A DNA stretch of 41,420 nucleotides from Krasilnikovozyma curviuscula (Eukaryota; Basidiomycota; Tremellomycetes; Cystofilobasidiales; Mrakiaceae): contig MVAQ01000195.1 in NCBI GenBank assembly GCA_014825775.1, positions 1-41,420 on the forward strand. The letters run 5' to 3'. Position numbers and translations under genes: made by a program. Under the pieces are notes generated by a model. That model had not been told where the DNA came from. It ran no database searches and worked only from the letters and a program-made list of their open reading frames with translations. Shown in pieces: positions 21,801 through 33,866 of this stretch (its first letter is position 1; every line of letters begins with the position of its first letter).

Positions 21801-22059
21801 GAGGCGAAGGAAATCGTCAGGATACGACCTCTCTCAGCTCCCCTCTTTCGGAGAAACTCCTAGTGGTGATCCGTCAACGTCGGGAGTAACGACTGGTGAA
21901 CACGAAATCTCTGGCTGGGCTGGAAACTCTGACTTAAGCTCTGGTCCTTTCGCGCTTCAGATGTACGATCTACAGGCATTGACATTCGATCCATTCTTCA
22001 TGGATCAAGATCTTTCTGGATTTGATTTCAGTGGTTTCGGCGACTTTACCCAGCTCTAG
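18842..22059 (+). CDS. Zn2Cys6 (zinc cluster) transcription factor
   Basis: Fungal-specific nuclear regulator. The first intron interrupts the zinc cluster. Exons 18842-18894 and 18978-19058 join to CLECIRRKKKC then DRETPCGGCVSRSVPHLC, giving C-x2-C-x6-C-x5-C-x2-C-x8-C. A phase-2 splice (GT|GTAAGT) to 19127 continues into MSTEQLKNFALDEM and a short coiled-coil (SFTTRVSRLESVLVKAI). A Gln/Pro-rich stretch (about 19310-19400) and an acidic stretch follow. The middle-homology (Fungal_trans) region is then split over many exons: DPASWLRVSPSIHS, ARSWFTCAVACLYSSNVFAS, SIAQDLGLHHLPS, VRREVSKRILWSLVREDWFA and RPSQITTPLPL. The C-terminus is acidic/aromatic (FDPFFMDQDLSGFDFSGFGD), a typical activation domain. 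The intron at 19671-19750 has a CT-repeat polypyrimidine tract. Target genes unknown; the nearest candidates are the adjacent RidA and FAH-fold genes. Confidence 0.88.
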
Positions 22060-22146
22060 TAGAGCAGGCCCTCGCATTTGTCCTTTCTAGCTGTTACAAT
22101 GTTGTTATCAAAGACTATATGTTGCCTCTATAACTTTGCGTTCAAT

Positions 22147-23378
22147 CTATTTCTCGTCCTCAAAGATGGTTGTCAATGTGCCAATTCCAGGAGTGATCTC
22201 AATAGCAAACTCGTCACCATTCTTCAAGAATCTCTGTGGTTCTGAGCTGAATCCAACACCAGTTGGGGTGCCTGTAAGAATAGCAGTTCCAGCTGGGAGG
22301 GTGGTAGATTGGGATAGGAAGCTGATGAGGCGTTGGACTGAGAAGATCATGTCTCTGAGATAGCGCAGATAAACACAGCAGCATATCAGAAGAGGAGCTC
22401 TTGTGTAAACAAAGAAGGAGACTTTACCTGGTGGAGGAATTCTGAAGAAGGTCTCCATTAAGGGAACCTTTGACTGTGAATTGCTGGGGATCTGTTATCC
22501 AAGAAGCAGAGACGATCGCTGGACCTGGAAAGGGATCGATGCCAGCTATCAGCTTCCGAGCGAGCAGCTCAAATTCACAAAGACTTACCCATCGGACAAC
22601 TTCCGTCGAAGCTCTTGGACCTGCACCATTGTTTCTCTCTCCACTGTAGCGTCCTGCTTGAAACATCATTGGCTGCCGTATACCCCAAGACGTATTCCAG
22701 CGCGTCTTCTTCCTTGACGTTCTTCGCTGGTGTACCAATTATAATGACCAGTTCTGACTCCCAATCTGCGGCGTTTTCCGCTTTACCCGCTGTAGGTAAG
22801 ATGCTGGGTTGTGGATACGGGTTCGCAAGAGATGTCGATGGTTTCCTAACAAGACCAAGATCGATAAAAGACATCAGGACCGAGCGATCCCAATTTCTGA
22901 TTGTAATACTCACATAAACATCATAGGAACATCAGGAATAGGTAGCTTGGTGTGTCTAGCGTGACTATGGTACTGCAGATAGCCGTTCACGACGAAGTGT
23001 CAACAGGGTTAAGCTGGAATCACGAGGAAGAGAAACTATCATCTAATGTACTCACATTCATAGCTATACCTCTAATCGTCCCTATCTCACTCTCGGAAAC
23101 CGGCGACAGCAGCAACGAAGCAAGCTCACGCTTCCCAGTCGATTTACCAGCGTTCAGGACCGACGTGCCTGAAAAGGCATTCACTTCTACAGTCCTACCA
23201 GCTCTAATTTCAGCGCCTGCATCTATTGAAGGATCCACAGGCTCTCCAATGAACGGTCCAGCGCCAGTGGGCGTATAAAAGCGAACGAGACCTATGAAAG
23301 AAGCGGAATGAGTAGGAGATACGGTACACAGCACGAACCGTAACTCAACTCACGGTTCCAAGAAGTTGAAACTGACAT
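22147..23378 (-). CDS. fumarylacetoacetate hydrolase (FAH) domain protein
   Basis: FAH-fold enzyme; members are acylpyruvases, oxaloacetate decarboxylases or hydratases that bind Mg2+. Start [20 protein letters not shown] at 23376-23378 across an intron of about 55 nt; stop at 22147-22149. Metal-binding acidic residues are in [12 protein letters not shown] (E-x-E) and [14 protein letters not shown] (Asp). Other family blocks: [51 protein letters not shown] and [10 protein letters not shown]. The protein ends [18 protein letters not shown], giving about 300 aa over about five exons. The 3' end meets the zinc-cluster gene tail to tail with 87 bp between stops. The substrate cannot be told from sequence alone. 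A role in small-acid or aromatic catabolism is the usual expectation. Confidence 0.87.
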
Positions 23379-23710
23379 TCTCTTGACCTCTTCTAGATGG
23401 CAGATGAAGTATCAACGTGAAAAGGCGAAGCAAGGGAAAAAATGAGCAACCAGGCATGTCGCCCGCTGGGCGTCCGACGACTAATCACACAACTTTACTT
23501 CCCAGAAAACAACTCAAGCTACTCTACCATCTTCACCACTTCATGTCGATAAAATCGATCATTTAATACTGCTCTTTCTGTCAGATCATATCGGCTGACC
23601 GTTGGGAGAATCTTCGGAGCGCCACTGGTAGGAAATTGGTATTGTATCCTCAGAAGGAGCTTCCATTTTCCTGTATCTGTTGACCTTAAACCACAACTGT
23701 GCTATCAAAC
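23379..23710. promoter_or_regulatory. divergent promoter region FAH-domain gene / GH3 gene
   Basis: A 332-bp spacer between divergent start codons. No convincing TATA box or repeated operator-like site was found by eye. Shared regulation of the two metabolic genes is possible but unproven. Confidence 0.4.
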
Positions 23711-26700
23711 ATGGTCGCTACTCTCACCGCTGAGACCCTTTGTCCAGATGAGCTTCTCAAAGAGCTCACGCTTGTCGAAAAAGTCTCGTACGTACCTCCT
23801 TCGTTCCTCCAATGAAATGCTCGAGACTGACTTTGCTTGGCTTTCCCCACTTTTCCTCACTTGGCCAGGATCCTCGCTGGACAGGACATGTGGCATACGA
23901 TGCCAGTACCCAGAGTTGGTCTCCCTAGCATTCGAGTGTCTGACGGTCCAAATGGGTAAGTTACGGTTTTAGCCGCAAAATCCCTCCATCACGAGCTGAC
24001 CGACCTGCTTCGTGTTTCCCTTATCAAGAGTAAGAGGGTCCAAGTTCTTTCACGGTGTCCCATCCTCTTGTTTCCCCTGTGCCACCGCTCTTGCATCGAC
24101 GTGGGATCTCGATCTGATTGAGCGCGTCGGCGAAGCTATTGGAGACGAAGCACTGGCTAAGTGTGCTTCAGCTGTCCTTGGTCCAACTTGCAATATTCAG
24201 AGAAGCCCACTTGGCGGTAGAGGGTTTGAAGTAAGTCCGCTTTACGCAGGTTGAAGCGACACTTCATCTCACTGATTAAGGAACCCATTGTTTATAGAGC
24301 TATAGCGAAGATCCTTACCTCTCTGGTATGATGTCCGCAGCTTGGATAAATGGACTTCAATCAAGGAATGTATCAGCGACTTTGAAGGTCAGCTTCATCG
24401 ATCATTTATCTCCTTCCGCTTACTCCGCTGAAGGTATCACCTGTTCAGCACTTCATCGCAAACGACGCCGAAACCCAGCGAAAAAGTAGTCAGTACAAGT
24501 TCTCCTTCCACAGATTGTTATATAAATAAATAGACGTCTATTTGATAATTCAGTGTCATCTGAGGTGTCGGAGAGGGCTCTCCGAGAAATCTACCTCCGA
24601 CCTTTTGAAATAGCTGTGAAGCAATCCAATCCGTGGGCTATCATGACCAGCTATAACAAGCTCAATGGCCTCCATGTGAGCGAGTCTAAAGAGATGATCA
24701 ATGGTGAGTCGGCTGAAGGGTAATTTGTGCAGATCGCTCACCAGGAACATCGCATATGATAGATCTGCTCAGGGAAGAATGGGGATTTCAAGGAGTGAGT
24801 TCTACATCACTCTTTATACATATCATCTGTGCTCAGTGCTGACCCAATCTTTACCTTCAGATGGTGATGTCAGACTGGGTGAGCTGCGCATTCTGACTTT
24901 TTCATCATGAGCAGGGTAACTAAAGACATTTTGGACAGTGGGGTACATACTCTGTAGAGCAAGCTGTCGAAGCCGGCCTTGGTGAGTCACTCTGCTTCCA
25001 TTCTAGTCGTTCCCAGCGGGCACTTACTCCCACCCCTTCGGTGGTAGATCTTGAGATGCCAGGTCCCTCAATGTACAGAGCAGGCATATTGCTCAATGCT
25101 GTTAGAGGTAATGACTAGTCCAATGTCGTATCCGCATGACCTGTCGCTAACAAGCTGCCATGGATTTCTGCATGCAGCCGAGAAGATCTCCGTTGAAGCT
25201 ATCGACAAGGTAGCACTAAGCGTTCTCAAGTGGCTTAAGATGATTCTCAAAGCTCAAGTTTCATCTGTGGAAACTGGAATTGATACTCCATTTACAAGAT
25301 CGATCCTCCGCGACTCGTGCGCTTCATCCATTGTCCTTCTCAAGAACACAGCCAACATCTTGCCTCTTGATCCTAAGAAGGTCAAGTCTTTTTCCGTCAT
25401 TGGTCAGAATGCTCAGTTTGCTCAGATCAGTGGAGGTGGAAGTGCCGCTATGCGAGCGACTCGAGTTGTGAATGTGATCGACGGAATCAAGGAGGCTGTC
25501 GGTGACGGTGTCAAGGTAGACTTCTGCACAGGTGCTTACGGTGAGTTAAGGTATCTCTTTCTCTAGACGCCTAATCATTATCTCACTGTATCTATATGTC
25601 GATGCAGCCCACAAACTCCTTCCTTTGATCGCACAATCGCTGGTCTCGCCCACAACAGGTGAACTTGGCGTCTTCGACTGGAACTGGTACAACAGCGACC
25701 CATTCTCAGCTTCAATTTCCACAAAACCGCCAATTGCTCTTACTCTTAATATGACGGAATCAGTCGCCTTCATGAACCAGGATAAGCCTCTACCTGGAGT
25801 TGGTCCCAACGCCTTCGGACACATGCTTGGACACTTCACAGTTCCCATCACTGGTGACTGGGATTTTGGTTTGGTAGTTCACGGCAAAGGAAAACTTTTT
25901 GTTGACGGTCAACTTGTCGTTGATAACTCAGAGAACCAGGTCAAGAGCGAGCTGTTTTTCGGTTATGCGACACGGGAGGAGATTGAATCGATCCATCTTG
26001 AAGCTGGGAAGACGTACCTTGTGGAGCTACAATTCCAGGCTCCTCCACACAAAGGTGGACCTATGACTGGGCTCGGTGCGTTTAGACTAGGAACGGCGAG
26101 GAAGATCGATGTCGCGGAGGAAATTCAGAGGGCTGTTGATTCTGCAAAGGCGGCTGACGGTGAGTTTCGCTCCTCCCTCTATTTCATCATTTTTTAAGAA
26201 TAAGACTGATTTTCAATGTAGTTTCTTTGCTTGTAATTGGCTTGAACGGAGAGTGGGAGAGCGAGGGATTCGACAGAAAGCACATGAGGTAAACCATCAC
26301 TATGTGATATCTTCTTCCTTCGCAACCACTGACACGACGCTCCTCCATCATCAGACTGACACCTGCTGTAGATGCTTTGGCCTCCGCAGTACTTTCTGCA
26401 GTTCCAAACACCATCGTTGTGACTCAATCTGGAACTCCAATTGAGGTAACAACAAATCATTCGAACTGAAACGTTCTACAGCAAGCGCTAATCGACGTCT
26501 TCTCCCTCAGATGCCCTGGATCAACCAAGCTACCACTCTTATACACTCTTGGTTCGGTGGTAATGAAAGCGGTGGAGCTATTGCTGATGTGATCTTTGGA
26601 AAGGTCAATCCATCGGCGAAGCTGTCTCTGACCTTCCCAAAAAAGCTCCAGGATAACCCTGCTTTCCTAGGCTTCCCGTAGGTCCATGCCCCAATTTGGC

Positions 26701-27332
26701 CCTGACCGTTGATCTTGATGTCTTTTCGACTTGTGTAGAGGTGAAAACGGCAAACTTTACTACTCTGAAGGCATTCACGTCGGCTACAGATTCTACGATG
26801 CTCTTAAGTCAGTTTCCTTTGCATTTTGCATAAGCTAAAAATGTTACCCACATCGTAGACTGATATTCTCTCTTGTATGGTCTTCAGACGCGACACGCTG
26901 TTCCCCTTTGGATACGGATTGTCCTACACTACATTTGAGCTTTCGTCGCTCACTGTTCCATCAACATTCAGCATCAAGTCCACTCTCATCTCCAAATCTG
27001 GCATCTCGTTCACCGTTGACGTCAAGAACTCCGGATCAGTTGCAGGTGCCGAAGTCATTCAAGTATATGTGACTGATCCAGAAGCATCGCTCTCACGCCC
27101 TATCAAGGAGCTCAAATCTTTCCAGAAAGTCTTCCTCAGACCAGGAGAATCCAAAACACTCAACTTTGAGCTGGACAGATTGTCGCTGGGATACTGGGAT
27201 GATCGCAAGAAGTGTTGGGTTGCTGAAAAGGGAGAGTTTGGGCTTATTGTTGGCACGAGCTCGCAGGACCGCAACGCCCTTAAGGCTGAGTTCAATCTGG
27301 AGGAAACCTTTACTTGGACTGGCTTATCTTAG
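23711..27332 (+). CDS. GH3 beta-glucosidase with PA14 domain, intracellular type
   Basis: Family 3 glycoside hydrolase that removes terminal beta-glucose. About 16 introns split a protein of about 830 aa. N-terminal TIM-barrel blocks: [67 protein letters not shown] and [11 protein letters not shown]. Next come REEWGFQG and MVMSDWWGTYS, which holds the Asp nucleophile on an 18-nt exon at 24861-24878. The second domain has [15 protein letters not shown], the SGGGSA loop, and [20 protein letters not shown] with the probable acid/base Glu. A PA14 insert ([20 protein letters not shown]) sits between them. The fibronectin-III-like end contains [13 protein letters not shown] and VIQVYVTDP. The N-terminus ([16 protein letters not shown]) lacks a signal peptide, so the enzyme is probably cytosolic. 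Confidence 0.94.
24861..24878 (+). other. 18-nt micro-exon carrying the GH3 catalytic nucleophile
   Basis: The exon ATGGTGATGTCAGACTGG is preceded by TTACCTTCAG and followed by GTGAGC. It encodes MVMSDW and is in phase 0 on both sides, so skipping it would keep the frame but remove the active-site Asp. Confidence 0.85.
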
Positions 27333-27581
27333 AGTCTCAACTTCAGCTAAGGCCAATGGATTCATTTCATGTGTTATCGCTCCTGTAGTTGTTTTCGTAA
27401 TGTGATTTTTATAGGCAATTTGGCTTCACCTGCTTAGCGATACTATAAAGATGCTCGTTCCAACATTCTCGTCCCGGTTCTGTCTCTTGAGAAAAAAAGT
27501 TGTGGTGTGAACAGAAAAGGGTGTTTGCTTTTCTCTCTATCTGTTGGACGCGAACGTCATTCCCAGGTTGAGGCTTCAGCT

Positions 27582-30288
27582 ATGCCTCTTGTGAACCTCA
27601 CTCCAGAAGCTCTATCCAACCCTATACTGGCTGCTTCTCCAAAGACTAGGACCAAGACATTCGTGGAGCATCAGTACAAGTACATTCCCTTCTATGTCAA
27701 TCAAGGAAGAACCGACTTCGTCCGGTCAGGTTTGCAGCTACAGGACGAAGTTATTCCTGAATCCAAGGAAGCAACAATTCCTGAATACCCCAGAAGCGGA
27801 GATAGCAGTCACAGGCTTAGTCTCAGTCATCATACAGAGGGAGGAAGCTCGAGGTCTGGTGCGACAGCTGGAGGCAGGGCAAGCAGTGGACCCCGGATTG
27901 TCGACAGGATGAAGAAGAGGCAGAGTGGGGCATCTGGTGGTATAACTGTGCTAGTACATGAGCACATCAATTCAAATAAGGGAGCCAAGCAGAGACGGGA
28001 CCAGATTCTCATCGACGACAACGAAATCATCCTTACAGTCAAGCAGGAAGAGACCAAGCGAGCAGTCGCCAACAAGAAGAGGACTTTGTCGTCTGCTCGA
28101 TCCATCAGAGGGGTAGATGAAGAGAATCATGAAGTGTCTCCTGAAGCAGCTCCATTGTCGCCAGCCAAACAACGTCCGACAAAAAACACTTCAAGCAAAT
28201 CGGCTGCACAGAGCAACAACAGGGTCACCTCGAAGCAGTCCAAACTCCCATGGCTTGAATCTCCAATAGAAACAAAGAAGGAATTAAGGAAGAGGAAGCG
28301 TGTAGAGGAAGAAGGAAGGGAAAACCAAGAAGAGGTAGAGCATCAAGCTCGTTAGTATTGCCTGTCCTTCTCTCTCGAGTTTTCTCCTGGTTTTTGGATC
28401 TCTCCTTTCTTTAAGCTTGTGATCTTTCATCTTGTTGTACGGATTCTTCTTCTGCTCTGTTGTCATGAAGTGTTTCACGCGGCGGTGCTTACAATGTAGA
28501 AGCTGACGCGGTTTGTTTTCTCTAGGACTAGCTCATCGAAAAGCAGAGCGCGCTACCAAGAAATTAATTACAAAAATTCCTCCGCCCCAATATCCATCTT
28601 CCAGTCATTCGTCGTCCATCAGCGATGATTCCGATACCGAACAAGACCGTCGTTCCAAATCAAAAAGGGGACTGAAGAAAAAGGCTAGTGCTGACCTTGG
28701 ACTAGGCATCATGAACAATTACAAAACCACAAACATCTCCAGAGGAAGGCTTACCGTCAGTCATTCCATTTCTGAATTTATCAATTGTTACCGATACTGA
28801 TAATTCTTGATTAGCTGAATCCAGGAAAACAGCGACTTGGTGTCTTTAATAAAGGAAGGACCAGTGGAAGGCACGCTACCAGCAGCAAACTTGCCCACAA
28901 TGGTAAGTTGCTCCAGTATTTCCGTTATCTTTAGGCTCTGAGGTTCTGACCAGCTAGTCATTTGTTTCTTCCTTAAAGACCTTGCGTTCTCTGAGAAGAT
29001 GTTCCTGACGAAACCAAAGCGATCTACGCGCCCAATTGCTCGAACACAGTCTCTGTCTTCAAACTCAGAATTTGATGTTGTTGAGGGATCAAAAAGGCAT
29101 GTTGCGTCTCCTGATCGAAAGGAAAAGAGAAGAGAGATGAAGGAAGGCGAAGATGCAAAGAGGAGTAGAAAGAAGGTCAATAACGAGAAGAAGGCTGCCA
29201 ATCCTTGCATCAGATCTGCGTCATGGTCATCAGAACTACCCAAATCTGATCGAGATGTCGAGCCGCTATCAGGACTACCTGAAGAAGTTCATGCGAACCG
29301 GGCACATACTTTCAAGGCTTCAGCAGATCATCGCCCAAAATCAGACAATCCGGTCGCCAACGCCGATCCACCTAGACGATCACCTACTCTGGTACTACCA
29401 AATTCTTTTGAAGAATCATTTCTTGCTGACTCCCATCACAGTTCCCTCCTGGAAGCTCCTCAGCCCGAAATTTGCCACGAAGAACTATCGCCCGTCTTTC
29501 CGATCCGTCGATCAGGATCGAGACGTCTTTATCGTCCTGGATGGAATATTTCTTTTGCAAATAACCAACCTCATCAGGTTGAAGGGCTTGATGTTGATTT
29601 CCCAACTGCGCTCCAGCCCATCTCCTCGCTCGACAACCTACTCATGAGAGATCTTGAAAATCTTCGTTCACCTGTTCATCAACATTATCAACCATGGTCA
29701 TCATTTCAACTCCGACCCTCCCAAAGAGTCTACGACCGCAACGATGACCATCTACTGATGGAGGGAAGCCAAGGTCATGCGTCGGCCAACAAATATGCCA
29801 ACCTTCCTCCCTTCGCGTCAGGGCTCAATTGTCCTTCCACCAACGTTGCTCATTATCACCACTCCTCTCGACCATCCACTTCATTACATCGAACTGAACA
29901 CTCCCAAGCAATGTATTACCCGTATTACCCAACTCAATGTGCTACGCTGCCAGTGAACGAAGGTCGAAAAGATGATTTCATAACAGAGTATGACGGTGAC
30001 AACTTTGACGATGTCAGTCTCGAAAAAGTTCAAGACGACCGGATCTGCGTTGAAGGTTCGGGTGATGATGATGGCGCTGTTTATCGTCAACAGGGTGTGA
30101 CTGAGAACGACTTGGAAGGGGGTTGTTGTGACGGCGATCCTCAAGGATCACTGTTTTCGTATGGAGATTTGGGTGGGTATGGTCATGAAGGATATCAAGG
30201 GAAGACATTATTGGGGACCGATGAGCAGCACGACGAGGACGATCCCTTGATGCTTGGCCCCAACTTCTGGTCGCCGCAGAAGCTTTAA
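27582..30288 (+). CDS. large unidentified, mostly disordered protein (798 aa)
   Basis: Four exons (27582-28350, 28526-28755, 28815-28902, 28979-30288) join exactly in frame. The start ATG at 27582 is the first usable one; upstream in-frame codons lack ATG. The N-terminus looks conserved (TKTFVEHQYKYIPFYVNQGR). The middle is basic and Ser-rich with several possible nuclear signals (RMKKRQSG, KKELRKRKRVEEE, KSKRGLKKKA). Exons 3-4 give a compact motif, LNPGKQRLGVFNKGR then LAHNDLAFSEKMFLTKP, that looks like the one structured or partner-binding element. The remainder is low complexity, His/Tyr/Pro-rich, and ends in an acidic stretch and LGPNFWSPQKL. The pattern suggests a nuclear scaffold or regulator, but no family is recognised and no function is assigned. 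Confidence 0.7.
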
Positions 30289-30569
30289 TAACTTTTCAGA
30301 CTGCTCAACTTCTTTTCATCACTTCCATTACTTTGCGCTATCTCCCTAGTTTGTGTTCTATTTGTGTGTATGTTTTACCTTGAGCGTACCAGACAAGTGG
30401 CCACAGCAGAACGCCAGATAACCTGTAACTACAATTGGCTTAAGCGTCTTGACCTCGCATCCCCTCAGGCTTCCAAAAACATTTACTCAGCCAGTTTCAG
30501 CCTTCATCCGTTTAGCCGCAATAGTAGGGACTGGACAGCTGTTCAGTTAACGGTGCTACCAACTGGCAA

Positions 30570-33500
30570 ATGCTCTCCATCTTTCCTCGCCTGGAGCAAC
30601 TCCATACCGCTCTGCTAGGTCATCTAAAAGAGATAGATGAAAGAAGAAAATCCTCCCTATCTTCCATCTCATCAACTTCAACCTCTTCAACTCTGAAACT
30701 GTACCCATTACCATGGGAAGAACTTTTGGAAAACGCAACAGCTCTTCTCACGGAGGTCAAACTGCTCAACGACCCTGAAGCAGATCAGGAAAATGCTATG
30801 GATGAAGGGTTGGAAGGTGAAGCTTTAGAGGAAGCTACCAAGGCCAGAAGGACTGCGAAGGAAAAATACAGCCGAGTGGCTTGGGAAGGTATTGTAGAGC
30901 TTGGAAGAGGTGTTTGTCTCGACGTTGCAGTTAGTTCAATCCCTTCTACCCACTGAAGTGTTACTTCAGCCAACCTTTCCTCTTTTATACGATAGCAAAA
31001 CGAGTCGTCTCTACCGTCCTTCTCTCACCTCAGCACTTCTACCCTTTCTTCCTCACCAGAACACGTCCTGTTCTACACTTCTATCCTCGACCGTCTAGAT
31101 GTCATACTGGCATTCCTTAGAGTGCTCAACGCTGACCACCATGGGCCCTTCCAAATTTTGGATGATTTATTCGCCAACCTGACCGCTGCTGGATCATACG
31201 AAATCTTCAGCTTTCTTGAAACTCGAAGGAACATCTTAGGCCTGGTACATTAATGATCTACCTTTTAACGAGTCGATTGAACCTTTTCTGATATCTTCAA
31301 TCGTCTTCTTAGCCTCACGCTGAACCTAAAGGGGCAGCGCTTCCTCTCCTCAAAGCCTGTAATGGACTTCTTCGCTCGCTGTCGAAATCACAGCCTCTTG
31401 AAACTCTATTCTCAGGTCGAATTCTTTTGTTCATGACATCGTCGTTCAGTCTCACTGCAAGGAGTGGTGTCAATCTCAGAGGTGATTGGAATCAGATAGA
31501 AACGGCGTTCGAAGACGACGAGTCAGAGGTCGAGGAAGAAGAGGCTGGAGCAGATGCAACGGATGCTTCGAGTAGTACGAAGAAGGAAGAGGAAGAGGAT
31601 ACTGAAATGAAAGCCATGGAGGAAGAAGAGGGTGAAATTGAGGAAGAGTTCGAGGAAGGTGAGAGTGGGAAGACACCTCCGCCGGATAGCGTTAAGAAGG
31701 AGGATGCCGCGAAGTCCAATGTATCTAAAGAACGCCCAGGTGAGAGCATCTAGCTTGCTGAAACATAGCTGCTCGTTCTTTGTTCACCAAACTTTTACTA
31801 TGTAGCAGAGTCGTTCTATAAAACCTTCTGGTCCCTCCAAGCTTACTTCTCAAATCCAACTTTGATTACCAACCCAGATTCTTTCAAAACTTTCATCAAC
31901 AAGTCGGAGATTGTTTTCAAGACGCTCAAAGAACAGACTGAAAAGGAAAAGATGCTTCGTGGCTCCAGCGACAAGAAGACAACCACGTTAGTGCAGAAGA
32001 CACCAGCTGCTGCTAAAGAAATCAAATCTTTCCCTAAGTATCTTACCAGTAAAAAACTGTTAGATTTCGAGGTGAGTCTTGTTTCCCTGGACCAAAGTGT
32101 TTTGAATCTCTGTTGACAGTCCATATCTGTTACTAGTTATCCGATGTATCTTTCCGCCGTCACATCTCAATACAGCTCCTCATTCTGCTACACTTTCTGA
32201 AATCTTTTGCACCTGGAATCACGCCTGGAGACATCAGCGGTAAAAAGATGCCGAATCTGAAACTGGATTCGGAGCAGGGCGTCTGGATCAACTCGATGTG
32301 GGACCGAGTGCTTCAGGATCTGCGACAGACGCATCCAGATGGAGAAGGTATTGCTTCCATGCTTCTATTGATTCTTCAAAGAGAAAACAATTGGGTTTGT
32401 ACTTGTTCCGAGCATTGTGGATCTTTCTTCATCTCTAACTCCACTTTTATTCCTACAGGACAAGTGGAAGAATACGAAATGCCGACAGTTTGAGGAGGAT
32501 CCAGTGTCTGATGATGTTATGAGAGCTTCAGCGGCGAAGCGTCGACGTCTGGATTCGCAGGGACTCTCGAAGAGGATGGACTTCCCACTTGGAACTAGAG
32601 CTTTGAGTGAGTTGTGGAGACACGATTTCGTCTCCGTCACCAATCTAGAAAGACCTACTCCGTAAGCATAAATTTTTTTGTTTGTCATCAGCCTAAAATT
32701 GACTTTTCTTTCACCCTTCTATCAAGCCTTCCGTCATTTCAGTCTTTCTTGGGGAGGTTGCAGGATGAGGATTTCGACATCAACCTCCAGAAGGGAAAAC
32801 TCGAGCGCTTGAGTGAATCTGATCCTTCGAGAAGAGAAGTCGAAGAAGAAATTGTGGAATGTAGAGAAGTATGTATATCTACCCTGTCTTCCGTTTTCTG
32901 TTGTTTCTAACCCCTCTTGTCTATCGTAACAGCGTAAAGACTCCCTTACTTGGAGGTCAATGCGATTAGTCGCTCGTTCCGATTTCTCACTCTTTAACAA
33001 CTTCCGTCATTCGGTCACCGGCAAAGATGGAAAAGTAATGTCTGCGGCTCAACCTGTGGACGAATGGGTTCAAATCGTTGTCACAGCGGATGAAAAGAGG
33101 ACGCAAGCTGCGAATGACAAAGCGGTTGCTGAGGTTGCCACAGGGGTCAAAGCCACGGAAGAGTCTGGTGTAACGAAACCTGAAGCTGAAGCTGACGCTC
33201 TTGAATTCACCAATGCAGAAGCTGCAGACGCCGACGCACCTGCAACAGCACCAGCAACCACCACCTCATCGTCTGTGATGAAAAAAGAAGAGGAAGATGA
33301 TATCAAGACCGAAGAAAAGGCTGATGATAAAACTGAAGATGAAGGAGGTGCAGTGACAACAATCATGGATGTCGCGTCCGTCGTTCTGGAGAAGAATGCG
33401 CATGGAACCAATTTGGGAGGCATCGCCAGCTTCTCGATACATACAGAGCCGGAGAGTCTTGTTGCGTATGGATTAGATGGTGTGGGGAAGGATGGAGTTG

Positions 33501-33613
33501 ATGAACCAATCAATCCTGAGGATGAAGCGGTTGGTGATGCGGAGATGAGGGATGCCGAGGTGGGAGAAGAAGACAAAGAAAAGGAGGATGCTATTGACGA
33601 GGTCGCTGCATAA
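30570..33613 (+). CDS. HPR1: THO complex subunit 1 (Hpr1/THOC1)
   Basis: Subunit of the THO complex, which couples Pol II transcription to mRNA packaging and export and limits R-loops; nuclear. Blocks matching human THOC1 in order: FYTSILDRLDVILAFL, LLKACNGLLRSLSKSQ, LFSGRILLFMTSSFSLTARS, GVNLRGDWN, ESFYKTFWSLQAYFSNP, FPKYLTSKKLLDFELSD, VSFRRHISIQLLILLHFLK, QGVWINSMWDRVLQDL, ENNWDKWKNTKCRQFEED, LGTRALSELWRHD and LTWRSMRLVARSDFSLFNNF. About ten exons; the start ATG is 30570-30572 and the stop TAA 33611-33613. An internal Glu/Asp-rich insert (31521-31690) falls where THOC1 has its EEGEMGDEE stretch. The C-terminal tail is long, Ala/Glu/Asp-rich and probably disordered. Exon borders near 30930-31070 are approximate. 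Confidence 0.9.
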
Positions 33614-33866
33614 GTATACAATGTCTTTGGCCTGGCATTGTCACACTGTAACTGAAAGAGGGTTCCCAAGTCTCTTGCGTCGCGATCGTCATAACTTGAG
33701 GGTATTGCAAAGTACATCTCAAGTAAATCAATCAGTAGTGGCCGTTAGTAATGTCATCAACCATCAAGGGCCTAGTTTTATCTTCTTCTCATCTGCTTCT
33801 GAGCTTCCTCCGATGAGGGATCTAGTAGCTGATGACTGCACGTCGCTCTCTTCGAGCAACGTCCTC

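Noticed and set aside
31492..31749. Ser-rich minus-strand open frame
   Set aside because: Antisense to the Glu-rich THOC1 insert, same compositional cause.
33070..33717. 215-codon Ser/Ala-rich open frame on the minus strand
   Set aside because: It is a shadow of the acidic low-complexity THOC1 tail; such repeats leave the opposite strand open.
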